This document shows, piece by piece, positions 11,385-22,040 of a DNA stretch of 45,000 nt. Under the pieces are notes generated by a model that saw nothing but the letters and a program-made list of their open reading frames with translations, ran no database searches and was not told the DNA's origin. This DNA is from Chrysomallon squamiferum (lineage: Eukaryota > Mollusca > Gastropoda > Neomphalida > Peltospiridae), in NCBI GenBank assembly GCA_012295275.1, contig CM022669.1:13007672-13052671 (forward strand), given 5' to 3'. The position numbers and the translations under genes were made by a program. Each line of letters opens with the position of its first letter. Position 1 is the stretch's first letter.

Positions 11385-11570
11385 TATGTATTTGTGTATA
11401 TGTATGTATGTATGTCTGTATGTATGTATGTATGTATGTATGTATGTATGTATATATGTATGTATGTAGGAGTGTTGCATGATTATATATATCTGTGTCC
11501 ATATATATACATGTGTGTGATTGTCTGTATGTATGTAGGTAGGTATATATGTGTATGTACGTATATATGT
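11385..11570. repeat. (GTAT)n/(TATA)n tract
   Basis: TATG tetranucleotides, purest at about 11398-11466, then degenerate TATA/TGTG to about 11570. Confidence 0.93.
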
Positions 11571-11589
11571 ATATAAAAATATTCACTTA

Positions 11590-12465
11590 TCTTTCTTTCC
11601 ATTATATATATAATGACAGTCTCAAATTGAGAAAACTATATATTAAGTTTTCTATGTCAGTGTTCTCGTATTTTAAACTAAAAAAGGAAAGTGAAAAACA
11701 TAGTTCTACCATTAAGACACAATTTATTATTGCTAAACACTCGAGACGGCCTTGGTAAAAGCTTGGAAAGTAATTAACAGTATATTTCAAGATTGCTTTA
11801 ACAATAGAGAAATCATTTTCAACCCGATTCAAAAATGTCATTTCATGATTTCATGACCACAAATACAAAAAATAGGATTTCATGGGGAAAACAAAACCAA
11901 ATAAAAAAAATAATAAAAAAATTAAATTCTTTTTAAAGAAATAAAGTGCTTATTTCGACATAATTATTTACCTGTATTTTGCATTTTATGTAGGTTTTAG
12001 CGTGGGCGATATAGCGGTTACTCGTGTTGTTTATTCATGTTTACTCGTGTATGTATAGATGTATGTATTGTGTTATTATCTTATTGTGTAGAAACACGAG
12101 GTTACAGCGTTTATGTGTCTGGGTATGATTGTAGTCTTTGTCTGGTGCGTCTGTGTGTCTGTGTGTGTATGTGTGTTAACTTGTTTCTTTTTTCAAATTT
12201 TAAACAAAGTTTTTTAAAGCAAATCATCTTTCTTTTTCCTGATTTTCGTTAATTTTCTTTCGACTTATTCTATTTATTTATTTATATAATTGTTGTTGTT
12301 TTTTTTCAGTTACTCAGGCACAAAAAAGGACAATTCTAATTATAAATAACTGATATTCATTTATTATCATATGGGGCTGAAAAAAGGGAAAACAAAGATA
12401 AGTAACGTTTGTATGAACAAAATTTGATCATTATTACGACAGCTTCTAAAATAATTATTAATTGT
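11590..12465. other. AT-rich unique sequence, no gene seen
   Basis: Short open frames exist on both strands (for example 11602-11841 minus), but none has a domain, splice context or non-AT-rich composition that supports coding. A GT-rich patch lies at about 12146-12176. Confidence 0.5.
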
Positions 12466-12467
12466 TC

Positions 12468-12470
<3 letters not shown>

Positions 12471-12556
<86 letters not shown>
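12471..12556. repeat. Compound (TC)n-(TGTC)n array
   Basis: Perfect TC to about 12528, then TGTC tetranucleotides to about 12556. Confidence 0.96.
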
Positions 12557-12559
<3 letters not shown>

Positions 12560-12749
12560 CTGAGTCTGTCCATCTCATGGTATATCTAAAACTATATATA
12601 TCTTATCTGTCTTTCTATTGCTGCCTGCCTGTATCTCTGTATGTCTGTTTCTCCGTTTGTCTGTCTATCACTCTATTTCTTTCTCATCTGTACAGAAGAT
12701 ATGAATAACAAGGACAAATACAAATAAATGAGTACGCGCTCGCACATAC

Positions 12750-12752
<3 letters not shown>

Positions 12753-12790
<38 letters not shown>
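12753..12790. repeat. (AT)n array
   Basis: Perfect alternating AT for about 38 bp. Confidence 0.93.
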
Positions 12791-12792
<2 letters not shown>

Positions 12793-12954
12793 CAGGTACA
12801 GGCGCATCAGATAACATAATGAGAAGGCACAGTAAAAGTAAAAGTTCATACTTTGTTTTTATTTCAGATTTTTTTTTAAAATTCCTTAATCATTTTATCG
12901 TCATGGTTTATTATACAGTACAAAAGCTTTATTACAAAAGGAAATATTTATTTC

Positions 12955-13075
12955 AGATTTTTTTTTCCTTTTTTTTTCTCCATTAATAACAAGAAACATA
13001 AAAAGAAGAAGAAAAAAAATATTTTATTAAATATCTTTCTTTTTTTTTTACTTTTTTTTTTTTTTTTTTTTCCGT
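12955..13075. repeat. T-rich and A-rich low-complexity region
   Basis: T runs at about 12959-12979 and 13039-13071 flank an AAG/A-rich patch near 13000-13018. Confidence 0.8.
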
Positions 13076-13319
13076 TTCCTCCCTTTTCCTTTCTTATGAG
13101 GAAGCTGTTGAGTACACAGTTATAGTTAATCATTATTCTTTATGTTTATCGACTGGTATTGGAAAAATACAAAACTGAGAACACGTTATCAATAAATACG
13201 ACGATGACACATTTTGTCAGACCCTAAACTGACAGTAAAAGACAAGAACAGAGAGAAAGCGACAATTCAAAATTAACAAAAGATATAAAAAGTGAAATAA
13301 AATAAACGATCCTTTTAAT

Positions 13320-13425
13320 TAAATTAAATAAATAAATGAATAAATAAATAAATGAATGAATGATACTTTTATTAAACGAACAAAAAATAATAATAATAAT
13401 AATAAAAAAAATTAATAATAAAAAT
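13320..13425. repeat. (AAAT)n/(AAT)n tail region
   Basis: AAAT/GAAT units at about 13326-13362 and AAT triplets at about 13387-13424. The second part directly abuts the dispersed element at 13426-13470 and looks like its retroposon tail, read on the minus strand. Confidence 0.85.
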
Positions 13426-13470
13426 ATGATGCCGGGAGAGAACTTTGTTAAGTAAGCACTTAACGGCAAC
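13426..13470 (-). mobile_element. Short dispersed retroposon fragment, copy 1 (SINE 3' end?)
   Basis: This 45-bp segment matches the segment at 42202-42246 at 41 of 45 positions by my alignment. Both contain GAGAGAACTTTGTTAAGTAA and a small hairpin with arms GTTAAGT/ACTTAAC (here 13447-13464). On the minus strand both are followed by a run of TTA triplets, as expected for the tail of a SINE. I infer that it is the 3' end of a tRNA-derived SINE. The family name is unknown to me. Confidence 0.6.
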
Positions 13471-13481
13471 ATTTTTCTTTC

Positions 13482-13516
13482 TTTTTTTTTTTTTTTTTTC
13501 TTTTTTTTTTTTTTTT
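13482..13516. repeat. Poly(T)-rich tract
   Basis: T homopolymer interrupted by single C residues. It ends TTTTCAG at 13513-13519, which would also make a good splice acceptor, but no open exon of useful length follows. Confidence 0.85.
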
Positions 13517-13828
13517 CAGACCGTTAGCTTTTTCGCGGAGACTTACGCTGGACAATGGCTGATTTGAAGATCATTGTAAAATAAATAATTACTACAGCTA
13601 AAAGTGTGCTCGAATCTGAAACTGACGCAAATGAGTAACGTACCGTTATGATTGACAGGCTGAATAATTGATTTCACTTTTCAGCGAGGCGAAATCGATG
13701 AGATTTTGGTGTAGAACGTTAAATTAGCGCAAAACTTCAAACAAACATTGAAGTCGCCGACAATGCAGTATTGACATCTTTTTAATGGAAAACGTTTGCA
13801 TTTGTTGATGAGACAGTAATGTCGGACA

Positions 13829-13854
13829 TTTTTTTTTTTTTTTTTTTTTTTTTT
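13829..13854. repeat. Poly(T) run, 26 nt
   Basis: Uninterrupted T homopolymer. Confidence 0.94.
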
Positions 13855-14120
13855 CCCCTTTTTAATTTACGATTGGTTCGTAATCTTTACAAATTAACAA
13901 ATGCAGTATTAATCAAGGTAAGTAGTTAATGTGTTTGTTGAAAGGTAATGTCTTTTAACAGCCAGCAAAATGCTTCCTTTTTAATCGATCAGGTAAAAAG
14001 GGCAGAGGGTGCGTGGAAAATACGGTGAATTAAAAACTCGGATATTTTCACGTTAAGAGAAGATTAGTAATATTTCTACCTAAAGAAAAGAACAGATACA
14101 GCTACGATCGTGTGTAAATG
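13855..14120. other. Unique sequence with an isolated perfect splice donor
   Basis: CAAGGTAAGTAG at 13914-13925 matches the donor consensus. The upstream frames close within a few codons, so no exon is called. About one such match per window is expected by chance. Confidence 0.4.
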
Positions 14121-14260
14121 CTTACGTGTGTGTGTATGTGTCTTTATGTGTGTATGTATGTATTATATCTCTGTATGTATGCAAGTGTGTTTATATATGT
14201 GGATATGTCTATCTGTGTATCAGTGCTTATGTCTATGTTTGCATATGTATGCACTGGTAT
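14120..14260. repeat. Degenerate (GT)n/(TATG)n tract
   Basis: GT- and TATG-rich imperfect repeat with no long pure run. Confidence 0.8.
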
Positions 14261-14539
14261 ATCTGAATAGTTAAGTAGGTTTGTTTATTATGATTTTTAT
14301 TATTATTATTATTATTATGATTACTTCGTTTTTATTCTTTTTTCATTTTCTTTTTCCCGTTAATTATACTACTTTGACCATCATTTTCTTTGTAAACTTC
14401 TGTTTCTGTTGTATTTAAAACTAACACTTTTATTTCCCTTTGGACACTATACCCACCGGCTATTTTTTCCTCAAGTCTCTCTTATATATAAAATATACAG
14501 TTATAGATACAGATATAAACACATACATACACATATATT

Positions 14540-14540
<1 letters not shown>

Positions 14541-14573
<33 letters not shown>
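14541..14573. repeat. (GT)n array
   Basis: Perfect GT of about 33 bp, followed by a short (TA)n at about 14597-14613. Confidence 0.93.
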
Positions 14574-14574
<1 letters not shown>

Positions 14575-14659
14575 TGTGTATATGGGGTGTTTTGACATAT
14601 ATATATATATATAGATGTTGTATCTTTAAACGATATATTGTAACATCTGGCATTCATAG

Positions 14660-14724
14660 GTTTCCTTGGTGGTCAGTTCTGACATGCGCAGTGCTGGCGG
14701 CAGTGACGTGGGTTCGTTCCACAT
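14660..14724 (+). mobile_element. Possible tRNA-like (SINE head) remnant
   Basis: An A-box-like TTGGTGGTCAGTT starts near 14666. A B-box-like GGTTCGTTCC at 14711-14720 is flanked by GTGG/CCAC, as in a T-arm. The 45-bp spacing between boxes is like a real tRNA. No full cloverleaf is evident, so I infer a decayed tRNA-derived element. Confidence 0.35.
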
Positions 14725-14869
14725 AACACGATCTTGGAGAATTTATACACAACAAAAGAAAGCGAAATTTGTATGGAATGAGCCTGACATTATATTGGTG
14801 TTATTTTTATTATCTTTATCTGTTTAGCTCTGTCTATCACGCTATCATTTTGTTCGTCTGTTTGTCGTT

Positions 14870-15010
14870 TTCTGTATCTGCTTGCCTGTTTCTCTGTCTG
14901 TCTTTAATATCAGTTTCTATATCTTTCTTTTGTCTGTAAGTCTGTTTGTGTCTGTATGTGTGTGTTTGTGTCTGTGTGTGTATGTGTGTGTGTGTTTATG
15001 TAAGTATTTG
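14870..15010. repeat. Degenerate (CTGT)n to (GT)n tract
   Basis: CTGT-rich units pass into GT-rich units at about 14947-15000. Confidence 0.82.
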
Positions 15011-15057
15011 AGTTTATGTAAATATGACAAACACCAAGAAATATTTGGAATAACATA

Positions 15058-15170
15058 ACAATAATAGTAATAAAAGTAATAATAAATAATTAAATAAATA
15101 AATGAATAAAAAAAACAATAACTTAATAAAAAGGCAACAAGTACAGTAAAAAAAAAAAAAATAAAAATAA

Positions 15171-15201
<31 letters not shown>
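15058..15201. repeat. (AAT)n/(AAAT)n tract
   Basis: AAT and AAAT units with an A run at about 15149-15161. The purest AAT block is at about 15172-15199. Confidence 0.9.
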
Positions 15202-15202
<1 letters not shown>

Positions 15203-15640
15203 TAATATCACATATTTGCTTTGTTTAAAACGTCGATCAGCTTCGGATATTGTCCATTACCTGAAGAAGAATGAACTGAAATTACCTTCTCTGAATACAT
15301 AGCAACAGGCCATGCTTCATTCCCTCTTAATCTATTACAAACATGAATTTATTTATTTATTCAATATTTTATCACTACACATTACAAGTCTTTAAGAAAT
15401 GCATTTTTCAGTCTTCGATCTTTTTATTTTTCTCTCTGTCTCTCTCAAATGAAAAGTGGAATTGATTTATATATATTTGATGAATAATGAAGGAAATAAA
15501 TAAAAAAGAAAAGTGTGCTGTGTATGACACAAAGACAGACAAACATAAAGACCGGCGGATTGACATGTGGATGTAATAAGGCGGGGTGAATGAGACCGAG
15601 AGAACGCAAACATATGTAAGGAGAAAGAAATTGAGATGTG

Positions 15641-15759
<119 letters not shown>

Positions 15760-15837
15760 TAACATAGATATTTAAAATTTTAAACATTAATTTTTCTCGC
15801 TTCTGTGCATTTACTGTCTATCCGAAGCATTGTTTAC

Positions 15838-15866
<29 letters not shown>
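15838..15866. repeat. Poly(A) run, 29 nt
   Basis: Uninterrupted A homopolymer. Confidence 0.95.
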
Positions 15867-15868
<2 letters not shown>

Positions 15869-15869
15869 T

Positions 15870-16620
15870 TAAAAAAATATTTTACTTTGTTCAGTCTAGA
15901 CTGAGTAAACAGTAAACTTCGCAATTAAATTAATCTTCTTCTCGCTGAACTGTGATTGATTTTCGTTCATGAAATTGCGATTAACAGAAAATAATCTATA
16001 ACTAACTGTCCAAAATCAAAATAAGTTATGGTCCTTTGAGAAAATGATGCGCATGCGCTGTAAAACATTAGATTTTGAGATTTGCCTTTTTGACGTAAGT
16101 ATAATTCAGAGTTTTTTTTTTTTTTTTTTGGTGTTTTTTTTGTGTGTGTGTTGTTGTTGTTGTTGTTCATTATTATTATTATTATTATTTATATTTGTTC
16201 CTTTCATATGTTTAGGTATTTAAATAATCTACTAGTGATAAATAAGTAATAAGATCAGCAAGCACATCAATCATGGGCATGTTACCTAAACTACGTATCG
16301 TGTTCATGATCTAGCCTCTTAAACAGTAAGATAAAGACTTACATAACTCATTCTAGCCTATTAAAATAACAGACTTTCCGACAGACAAGAAATCAGATGC
16401 CTTATCATTCGATGCGCCATTTTTTGGAGAACCTGCTGTAAGGGGAAACAACTCAGTAAAGCCGAATCTTTGTTATTATTATTTTCTTTTATTCATTTAT
16501 TTATAAGTTTTGTACCATTTTGTTTTAAAGAGTTTAATAAATATTGTTTACTATGATATGTACGATTTTAATTAATTAATACCAATAGAATAATATCAGA
16601 ACAAAATCAACATCAGTCAT
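15870..16620. other. AT-rich unique sequence, no gene seen
   Basis: Contains poly(T) near 16112-16129, (TTG)n near 16149-16166 and (ATT)n near 16169-16189. Otherwise unremarkable. Confidence 0.5.
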
Positions 16621-16649
16621 TATTATAATCATCATAATCAAATTTAAAA

Positions 16650-16664
16650 AAAATAATAATACAA

Positions 16665-16695
<31 letters not shown>

Positions 16696-16988
16696 CAATA
16701 ACAACAACATAAAACATTCTTTGCTGCTAACGAGAAGACAACAACAACAACAACACTACAAAATAATAATGTTTTAATTAATCACGCAGATATCAGAATG
16801 ACAAAATTTCCTATATTAATAAAATAAAATAAAATAATAATAACATAAAATATAAAAATAATGAAAAACAAATTAAAATAAAAATAAAATTGTAAAATAA
16901 AATAAAATAAAATTATAAAATAAAATAAAATTATAAAATAATATAAAATAAAATTATAAAATAAAATAAAATAAAATAAAATAAAACT
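16650..16988. repeat. (AAAT)n and (AAAAT)n A-rich repeat block
   Basis: (AAAT)n at about 16664-16694, (AAC)n at about 16738-16755, then a long A-rich block of AAAAT pentanucleotides with AAATT variants from about 16820 to 16985. The higher-order unit of several AAAAT plus one ATTAT recurs at least three times at 16893-16965. Confidence 0.9.
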
Positions 16989-17007
16989 TTTTTTTTTTTT
17001 TTTTTTT
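16988..17007. repeat. Poly(T) run, 20 nt
   Basis: Follows the A-rich block almost directly, so the two could pair with each other in a transcript. Confidence 0.93.
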
Positions 17008-17009
17008 AA

Positions 17010-18120
17010 ACTTCAGTAATTGGACGTGGTGCATAAAAAAACAGTAAGTAGTCATAAATATGCGCTTGACGGGAAGAAAGTAATAAAAGTAAATTTATTG
17101 TCGTCAGTAATAGAGTTTAATAAATAATGCACACGTTGTGTTTTCATAAAGAACAGCCGCTTAAAAGCTTCGCTATGTAGACAATATTAATTTCTAGGCA
17201 ACACTTCCTAAAGATAATTACAACAAACACTGAAAAAGGAAACTGAAGTTTTATGGCGATTCCTTGAGAGCCGTAATGACGTCTTTGTTTGCCTTTTTTC
17301 TCTCTCTCTCTCTCTTTGAATTATGAAATTGTGTGGTTCCTTGTATGAGTGTGTGTGTCACTGTGTGTGCATGCGTATGTGAATTAATTTGCGTGCTTAT
17401 GTTTTTGCATGAATGTTTATTTATACTGACTGTGTTTATGTTTGTGTGTGTGTAAATGAGTATGCGTGTATTATTGTGTTTGCGCATTGAGGTGAACGCT
17501 TTTGTAAACGCGAACGAACGAACGAGTACCTTAATGTAAAGAAAGAAAACAATACACAGCATTAAGATTCAAGAATCAAGGCATAACAAAATAACACAGA
17601 TCAAATTAATATACAATCAATCAGTGTGTCAATAAGAAAACAACTGTTCCTAGTTCACGGATTAATATAAAAAATTAATCACATTTGTTTTCCTTTGCAA
17701 GCATCTACCTTTATCTAACGTATTATACAGTACGTATAAGTCATTTCCTGGTATAAGTAAACGCCGTAGACAAAATGGTTCTTTCTGAGTAACATATTTA
17801 ATTTTCTTTCGTGGAAAACCCATTCAATTATTCCCTTTGAAACAACAGAAAAACGCGTCTAAGTCCGCCATTTTAAATCCCAGTTTCGGACCAAGCTACG
17901 CCGTAAACAAGACATGAATAGAATTCTACAATAACTTGTTATAAATAAGAAATGGCTTGCCTAAATTTTCAATAGAGTGAGGTCTTTAAAGTAACCATAT
18001 TGAACAATAATTACGCTCCCTAAAGATCCATTAAAAACAGCAGAATTTACAGTACATCTGTCGTATCTTATTTCCGACATCTTCACGCAGTCATTCCTTT
18101 GTAGTTTCCTCCATCGAGTC
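17010..18120. other. AT-rich unique sequence with GT-rich patch
   Basis: Degenerate GT repeat at about 17347-17480 and a tandem (CGAA)n patch at about 17510-17526. A YY1-like CCGCCATTTT occurs near 17866-17875. No exon is recognised. Confidence 0.5.
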
Positions 18121-18212
18121 GTGCGCACGTGTCATTTGTGACAATAAAAGGCGCACGCACAAAGAAGGATATCTTAAACAATGGCAAAACATCAAGAGTC
18201 CAGAAGAAAGTG
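18120..18212 (+). promoter_or_regulatory. E-box/hairpin segment before a possible short first exon
   Basis: An E-box CACGTG is at 18126-18131. Arms GTGCGC (18121-18126) and GCGCAC (18151-18156) enclose a second pair GTCA/TGAC. An AATAAAAG TATA-like word follows. An ATG with good Kozak context (AACAATGG) lies at 18181, and nine codons later a consensus donor GTGAGT starts at 18210. I infer a possible first exon (MAKHQESRR..., phase 2). It is too short to test by eye. Confidence 0.2.
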
Positions 18213-18497
18213 AGTCACTGCTTATTCAGTGATGATTCTTTGTTCCAAGAGCCAGCGATTTATTACAGTTTCTAATTATAAACTTCAAAGACGGTCAATG
18301 AATTCATATGTGTTTAACGAATGTTTTCAAATTATTAATTTTCTTTCTTTTCTTTCATTTTTTTTTTTTTTTTTATTTTTTTTTTTCTCCCCCCAGGTCA
18401 TTTGGGATCAATTTTAATCTTGATATCACTGGTCATTCTTTAGTGGAAGATTATTCCTATTCATTTTTTCTTCTTTTATCGTTTTATAATGTTTTTA

Positions 18498-18498
<1 letters not shown>

Positions 18499-18539
<41 letters not shown>

Positions 18540-18603
18540 TGTTGTTGTTGTTGTTATTATTATGATCACAGTAGTAGTAATAGTAATAGTAGTAGTAGTG
18601 GTG

Positions 18604-18639
<36 letters not shown>

Positions 18640-18648
18640 GTAACAATA
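18499..18648. repeat. (ATT)n-(TTG)n-(AGT/GTG)n compound tract
   Basis: ATT triplets at about 18499-18540, TTG at about 18541-18555, then AGT with an internal (GTG)n at about 18598-18614. Poly-Ser, poly-Ile and poly-Thr frames are repeat translations. Confidence 0.93.
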
Positions 18649-18854
18649 GCAGCAACATTAATATTTATGTTTATTATTATTATCCCGAAATTAAATTTAT
18701 TATCATAAATCTGCAGTAATGTTTTCATTTCTACCTTTCTCCGAATCTTGAATACAATAAAAATAAAGGGAGAGAACAAGAGATATGCAGAAAAAGGTAA
18801 ATAAATACAGACAGACAGACAGTCAAATAGACTGAAGGTTAGAGAAAGGCAAAA

Positions 18855-18889
18855 TGAATGAATGAATGAATAAATAAATAAATAAAAAA

Positions 18890-18924
<35 letters not shown>
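18855..18924. repeat. (GAAT)n-(AAAT)n array
   Basis: GAAT units become AAAT after about 18868. Confidence 0.94.
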
Positions 18925-18925
<1 letters not shown>

Positions 18926-19061
18926 AACCCATCTATTATATTTTATATTAAAGAAAAGAAAGAGTGGAAAAGATGGGCAATAAAGGGAGACAAATAGAAA
19001 GAAATAATTTAAAAAAGGAAAAAACGATTCAGACATATACAGAGATAGAACGAGACAGAGC

Positions 19062-19065
<4 letters not shown>

Positions 19066-19148
<83 letters not shown>
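19066..19148. repeat. (GA)n array
   Basis: Perfect GA for about 83 bp. Confidence 0.97.
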
Positions 19149-19149
<1 letters not shown>

Positions 19150-19150
<1 letters not shown>

Positions 19151-19540
19151 AGTTAATATCAGCCAAACTATCAGAGAGATTATAAGAATTAAGTAATTAC
19201 CAAATCATCATTCACCATTTCACCTCGTTCTAACGGTTTATTTTGTTAACTGTGTGAGTAATTTCGCATAGTTAATTTTAAACAAAATTACCTCTTTTCT
19301 CTGACTCAGATGCTATCCTGAGTGCAATAATCTATCATTAGTTATAATTAATCAGAATCAGTTTCGATGAGTCGGCGCTTCCTTTAAACCAAAGTGTCTC
19401 AAGTTACTGCACTGGGCACGGTCAAACTTCCGACATGCGTATTTCCTATTTTAATATTGTGTTAGAAACCGGAAAAGACAACAACAAAAAAAGGGAGTGT
19501 GGAATATTAAATTTCAGCCACTCCCAGAACTGGCTGAAAG
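19150..19540. other. Unique sequence, no gene seen
   Basis: Moderate-complexity AT-rich DNA. No open frame or RNA gene is convincing. Confidence 0.5.
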
Positions 19541-19545
19541 GGGTA

Positions 19546-19572
19546 AAAAAAAAAAAAAGAAAAAAAAAAAAT
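19546..19572. repeat. Poly(A)-rich tract
   Basis: A homopolymer with a single G interruption. Confidence 0.9.
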
Positions 19573-19629
19573 GTTTGTTAAACTGGTCAGGCCGAGTATT
19601 GTCATCATATAGTACATGTATCGATAAAC

Positions 19630-19678
19630 ACATATGCACACACACGCACACAGATGCACACACATACACACACAAAAA
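19630..19678. repeat. Degenerate (CA)n tract
   Basis: CA-rich with G and T interruptions. Confidence 0.85.
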
Positions 19679-19877
19679 GGACTGACATAGACGTACAAAC
19701 AAAACCAAAAAACAATGTCCTTCTTCCTTCTGTACATGAGTTTTATGTGCGACAGATTTTGGCATTAGTGGTTATTTTTAACGTTTTATTTTATTTTATT
19801 TCGGTACCGAACATTAATCACTTTGTATTTAAATCCATTTACAATTTTAAAAAAAAGTAATAAAAAGCCCCACATTT

Positions 19878-19915
19878 TGATGATGATGATGAATTTGATG
19901 ATGATGATGATGATG

Positions 19916-19958
<43 letters not shown>

Positions 19959-19982
19959 TAATAACAATAACAATAACAACAA
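19878..19982. repeat. (GAT)n-(AAT)n-(AAC)n triplet tract
   Basis: GAT triplets at about 19878-19916, AAT to about 19955, then AAC/AAT to 19981. On the minus strand this is a TTG/TTA tail directly following the tRNA-like element, so the array probably grew from a SINE tail. Confidence 0.9.
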
Positions 19983-19983
19983 G

Positions 19984-20075
19984 TTGGCTCCGAGTAGGAA
20001 TCGATCCCGGGTTGCGATCGAAGTGTCTGCCAGTCTTCGTATCGTCGACTTAACCAGCGCGCCAGCGACGCTCAT
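19984..20075 (-). mobile_element. tRNA-derived SINE head
   Basis: Read on the minus strand, a clear A box TGGCGCGCTGGTTA (20064-20051) is followed 43 bp later by the B box GGGATCGATTCC (20008-19997), then a short 3' part and an A/T-rich triplet tail. This is the order expected of a tRNA-derived SINE transcribed by RNA polymerase III. The acceptor stem and cloverleaf are not well kept, so a functional tRNA is unlikely. It is the best-preserved tRNA-like element in the window. Confidence 0.68.
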
Positions 20076-20230
20076 TACTGAAAATAAAAACGTTGACAGC
20101 GACAACGTGGTTCCATTAGGCGAAGACGTCCCGGTCTCAGCCACGTCTTTCTCTTCAACATGTCCCCTTCGCAAGCGAACGACGTCGGCGTATCGGAAAC
20201 TGCGTCCCAGTCGCCTCGCTACGTTTAAAA
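20076..20230. other. GC-rich block beside the SINE
   Basis: This block is unusually CpG-rich for the window, with repeated GACG/CGTC words. Frames on both strands stay open through it (for example 19984-20238 plus, 84 residues), but no domain is recognised. It may be a 5' extension of the minus-strand retroposon or an unrelated older insertion. Confidence 0.4.
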
Positions 20231-20476
20231 ATAAATAATTAGTCTTATTTATAGCTTTTAAAGATGAAAATGTTTTTCTAATTCATTTTGAACGAAAAGG
20301 CCATCTCGGTACGCCGTTTGTTTTGACTTATTAATGATGTGTTTTGTAAAAGAATATGTATTTGTTGTTATGAGTAGAAAGGAAAAAACAAGAAAAATAA
20401 TAAATAAATAAAAATGAAGGGAAATAGGGTTTACGTAAAGTGAAACTATTACGTCCGCACCTGCAAAAAACAAACT

Positions 20477-20508
<32 letters not shown>

Positions 20509-20560
20509 ACACTCACACACACATACATACATACGCACATATGTATTTATATGTGTTTGT
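20477..20560. repeat. (AC)n array with degenerate end
   Basis: (AC)n at about 20477-20501 with CACT interruptions to about 20521, then ACAT units. Confidence 0.92.
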
Positions 20561-20769
20561 GTGTACTTAACATTTCACTTTACGTGAGCCTTTATTTTCT
20601 TCACATATTTTTATGTATGTACGTGTGTGTTTGTGTGAGTACGTGCGTGTGTGTGTTCACATTTCACTTTTAAAATATTGATATATTTAAATAAATAGTG
20701 CAAACGTGCGTAAGATAAAATTAAAATTAAAAAAATTAATAAAAATTATGACTGTCAACCCGCGCTCAA

Positions 20770-20820
20770 AATAACCACACACACACACACACACACACGT
20801 ACACGTACACGTACATGTAT
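20770..20820. repeat. (AC)n-(GTACAC)n tract
   Basis: (AC)n at about 20775-20798 followed by repeats of GTACAC to about 20812. Confidence 0.9.
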
Positions 20821-21059
20821 AAACACAATGTTTCTGATAGGAATAAGGGAGAGGGGCTGAAATGACAAATGCCCTGAGGCTTGTGAATGAAACAAAGCCA
20901 GTAAAATGTGTCTGTTTGTACATATATAAAATTAATAAGTAGGAGATACTGTTTCTTAGAAAGTGCCCTGTTCATGTCACACTTTGTAAACAAAAGCGGG
21001 CGTTTTCCCCATTAACACCGAGTGCTGGGGGCTCTTCAAGATTAATAAGTACAAATAAG

Positions 21060-21060
21060 A

Positions 21061-21114
<54 letters not shown>
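21060..21114. repeat. (GA)n array
   Basis: GA dinucleotide with one AAG slip near its start. Confidence 0.96.
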
Positions 21115-21116
<2 letters not shown>

Positions 21117-21143
21117 TTTCGTTATAACCAATTTAAAAAGGTC

Positions 21144-21177
21144 AAAAAAAAAAAAAAAAAAAAAAAATTATAATTAA

Positions 21178-21208
<31 letters not shown>

Positions 21209-21220
21209 TGTTGTTGTTGT
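21144..21220. repeat. Poly(A) then (AGT)n-(TTG)n
   Basis: Poly(A) of 24 at 21144-21167, AGT triplets at about 21179-21207 and TTG to about 21219. Confidence 0.93.
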
Positions 21221-21499
21221 AGTCAGAATAATAATACTATATTAATTATGACTCAACAGTTTCGTGACAAGTGACACTGATTCTAAATCAATAATTAAAA
21301 TTAAGAATAATAAAAATACATGGTATTAAACAATTAAAATGAAATGAAAATTAATAATTAAAATTAATAGCAGTTAACACTTTCAGCTGTTTCAGTCTTT
21401 TAGGTAAACTATAAATAATTAAGCAAAAAATTAATGATTATTTTCATTTTTGCGTTTTACATTCAGGAGTAACATTTAAAAATGTATTATTATTATTTT

Positions 21500-21530
21500 T
21501 ATTGTTGTTGTTGTTGTTGTTGTTGTTGTC
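21500..21530. repeat. (TTG)n array
   Basis: TTG triplets of about 30 bp after a short ATT block. Confidence 0.92.
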
Positions 21531-21614
21531 CAGAAACCCAGAATTAACACAATGTAATACCTTTTGTTTCGTACAATGAAAACAATGTTATAATGTTATC
21601 GGGTAGAATTTACC

Positions 21615-21765
21615 ACGGTCTGAGTCATTTTCGCACAAAGGCACGTGCACACAATGCTAATGTGCTCGATGCGTGCGCGTCCGGGCATGACCGGTTCACT
21701 CTACTATATCCACACAATAGAGCTCATTAATGGACTGTCGCGCATGCATGTAAAACAGGAAAGAG
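21615..21765. promoter_or_regulatory. Unique, CpG-richer segment with AP-1 and E-box sites
   Basis: An AP-1-like TGAGTCAT lies at 21621-21628 and the palindromic E-box CACGTG at 21642-21647. CpG-rich words such as GCGTGCGCGTCC follow near 21690-21702. It lies about 0.8-0.9 kb upstream of the candidate first exon at 22555, in a segment poor in microsatellites, so it is a candidate upstream regulatory element. Confidence 0.35.
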
Positions 21766-21949
21766 ATTACACCCTTCGCTTGTCATATTTCATTAAAAAA
21801 TATGCATAAAGATAATTGCTAATATAAATTAAAAATGTTTTAAAAAAAAAAATATTAAAAACTGAAAGCATTTGTAGAAATAATTGCACTTAATAGTGAG
21901 TTTGAAAAATGATTGGTAGGAAGAAAAAAAAAAAATCGCACTAAACCTG

Positions 21950-22040
21950 ACACCCCTCCCGCCATTTAGTGGACTGGTCCAAGAAAATGATTACGGCTGG
22001 CGCTGAGAAATCATGGCTATTTGTTACCAGTCCGTGGCAG
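21950..22040. promoter_or_regulatory. Unique segment with nested inverted repeats
   Basis: GC-rich words ACACCCCTCCCGCC (Sp/KLF-like) sit near 21950-21963. GGACTGGT (about 21971-21978) is inverted as ACCAGTCC (about 22027-22034), and ATGATT/AATCAT pair between them. It lies about 0.55 kb upstream of the candidate first exon. Whether it acts as promoter, enhancer or RNA hairpin cannot be told. Confidence 0.3.

Noticed and set aside
13506-13595. Acceptor-like TTTTCAG followed by a mini-frame MADLKIIVK
   Set aside because: The poly(T) tract makes any following CAG look like an acceptor, the frames close within 17 codons, and no donor is present.
13905-13925. Perfect donor AAGGTAAGT
   Set aside because: Upstream frames have stops within about 11 codons, and roughly one such match is expected by chance over both strands.
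19984-20238. 84-residue plus-strand frame considered as a protein gene
   Set aside because: It overlaps the tRNA-derived element in antisense, has no recognisable domain, and its openness is explained by high GC content.
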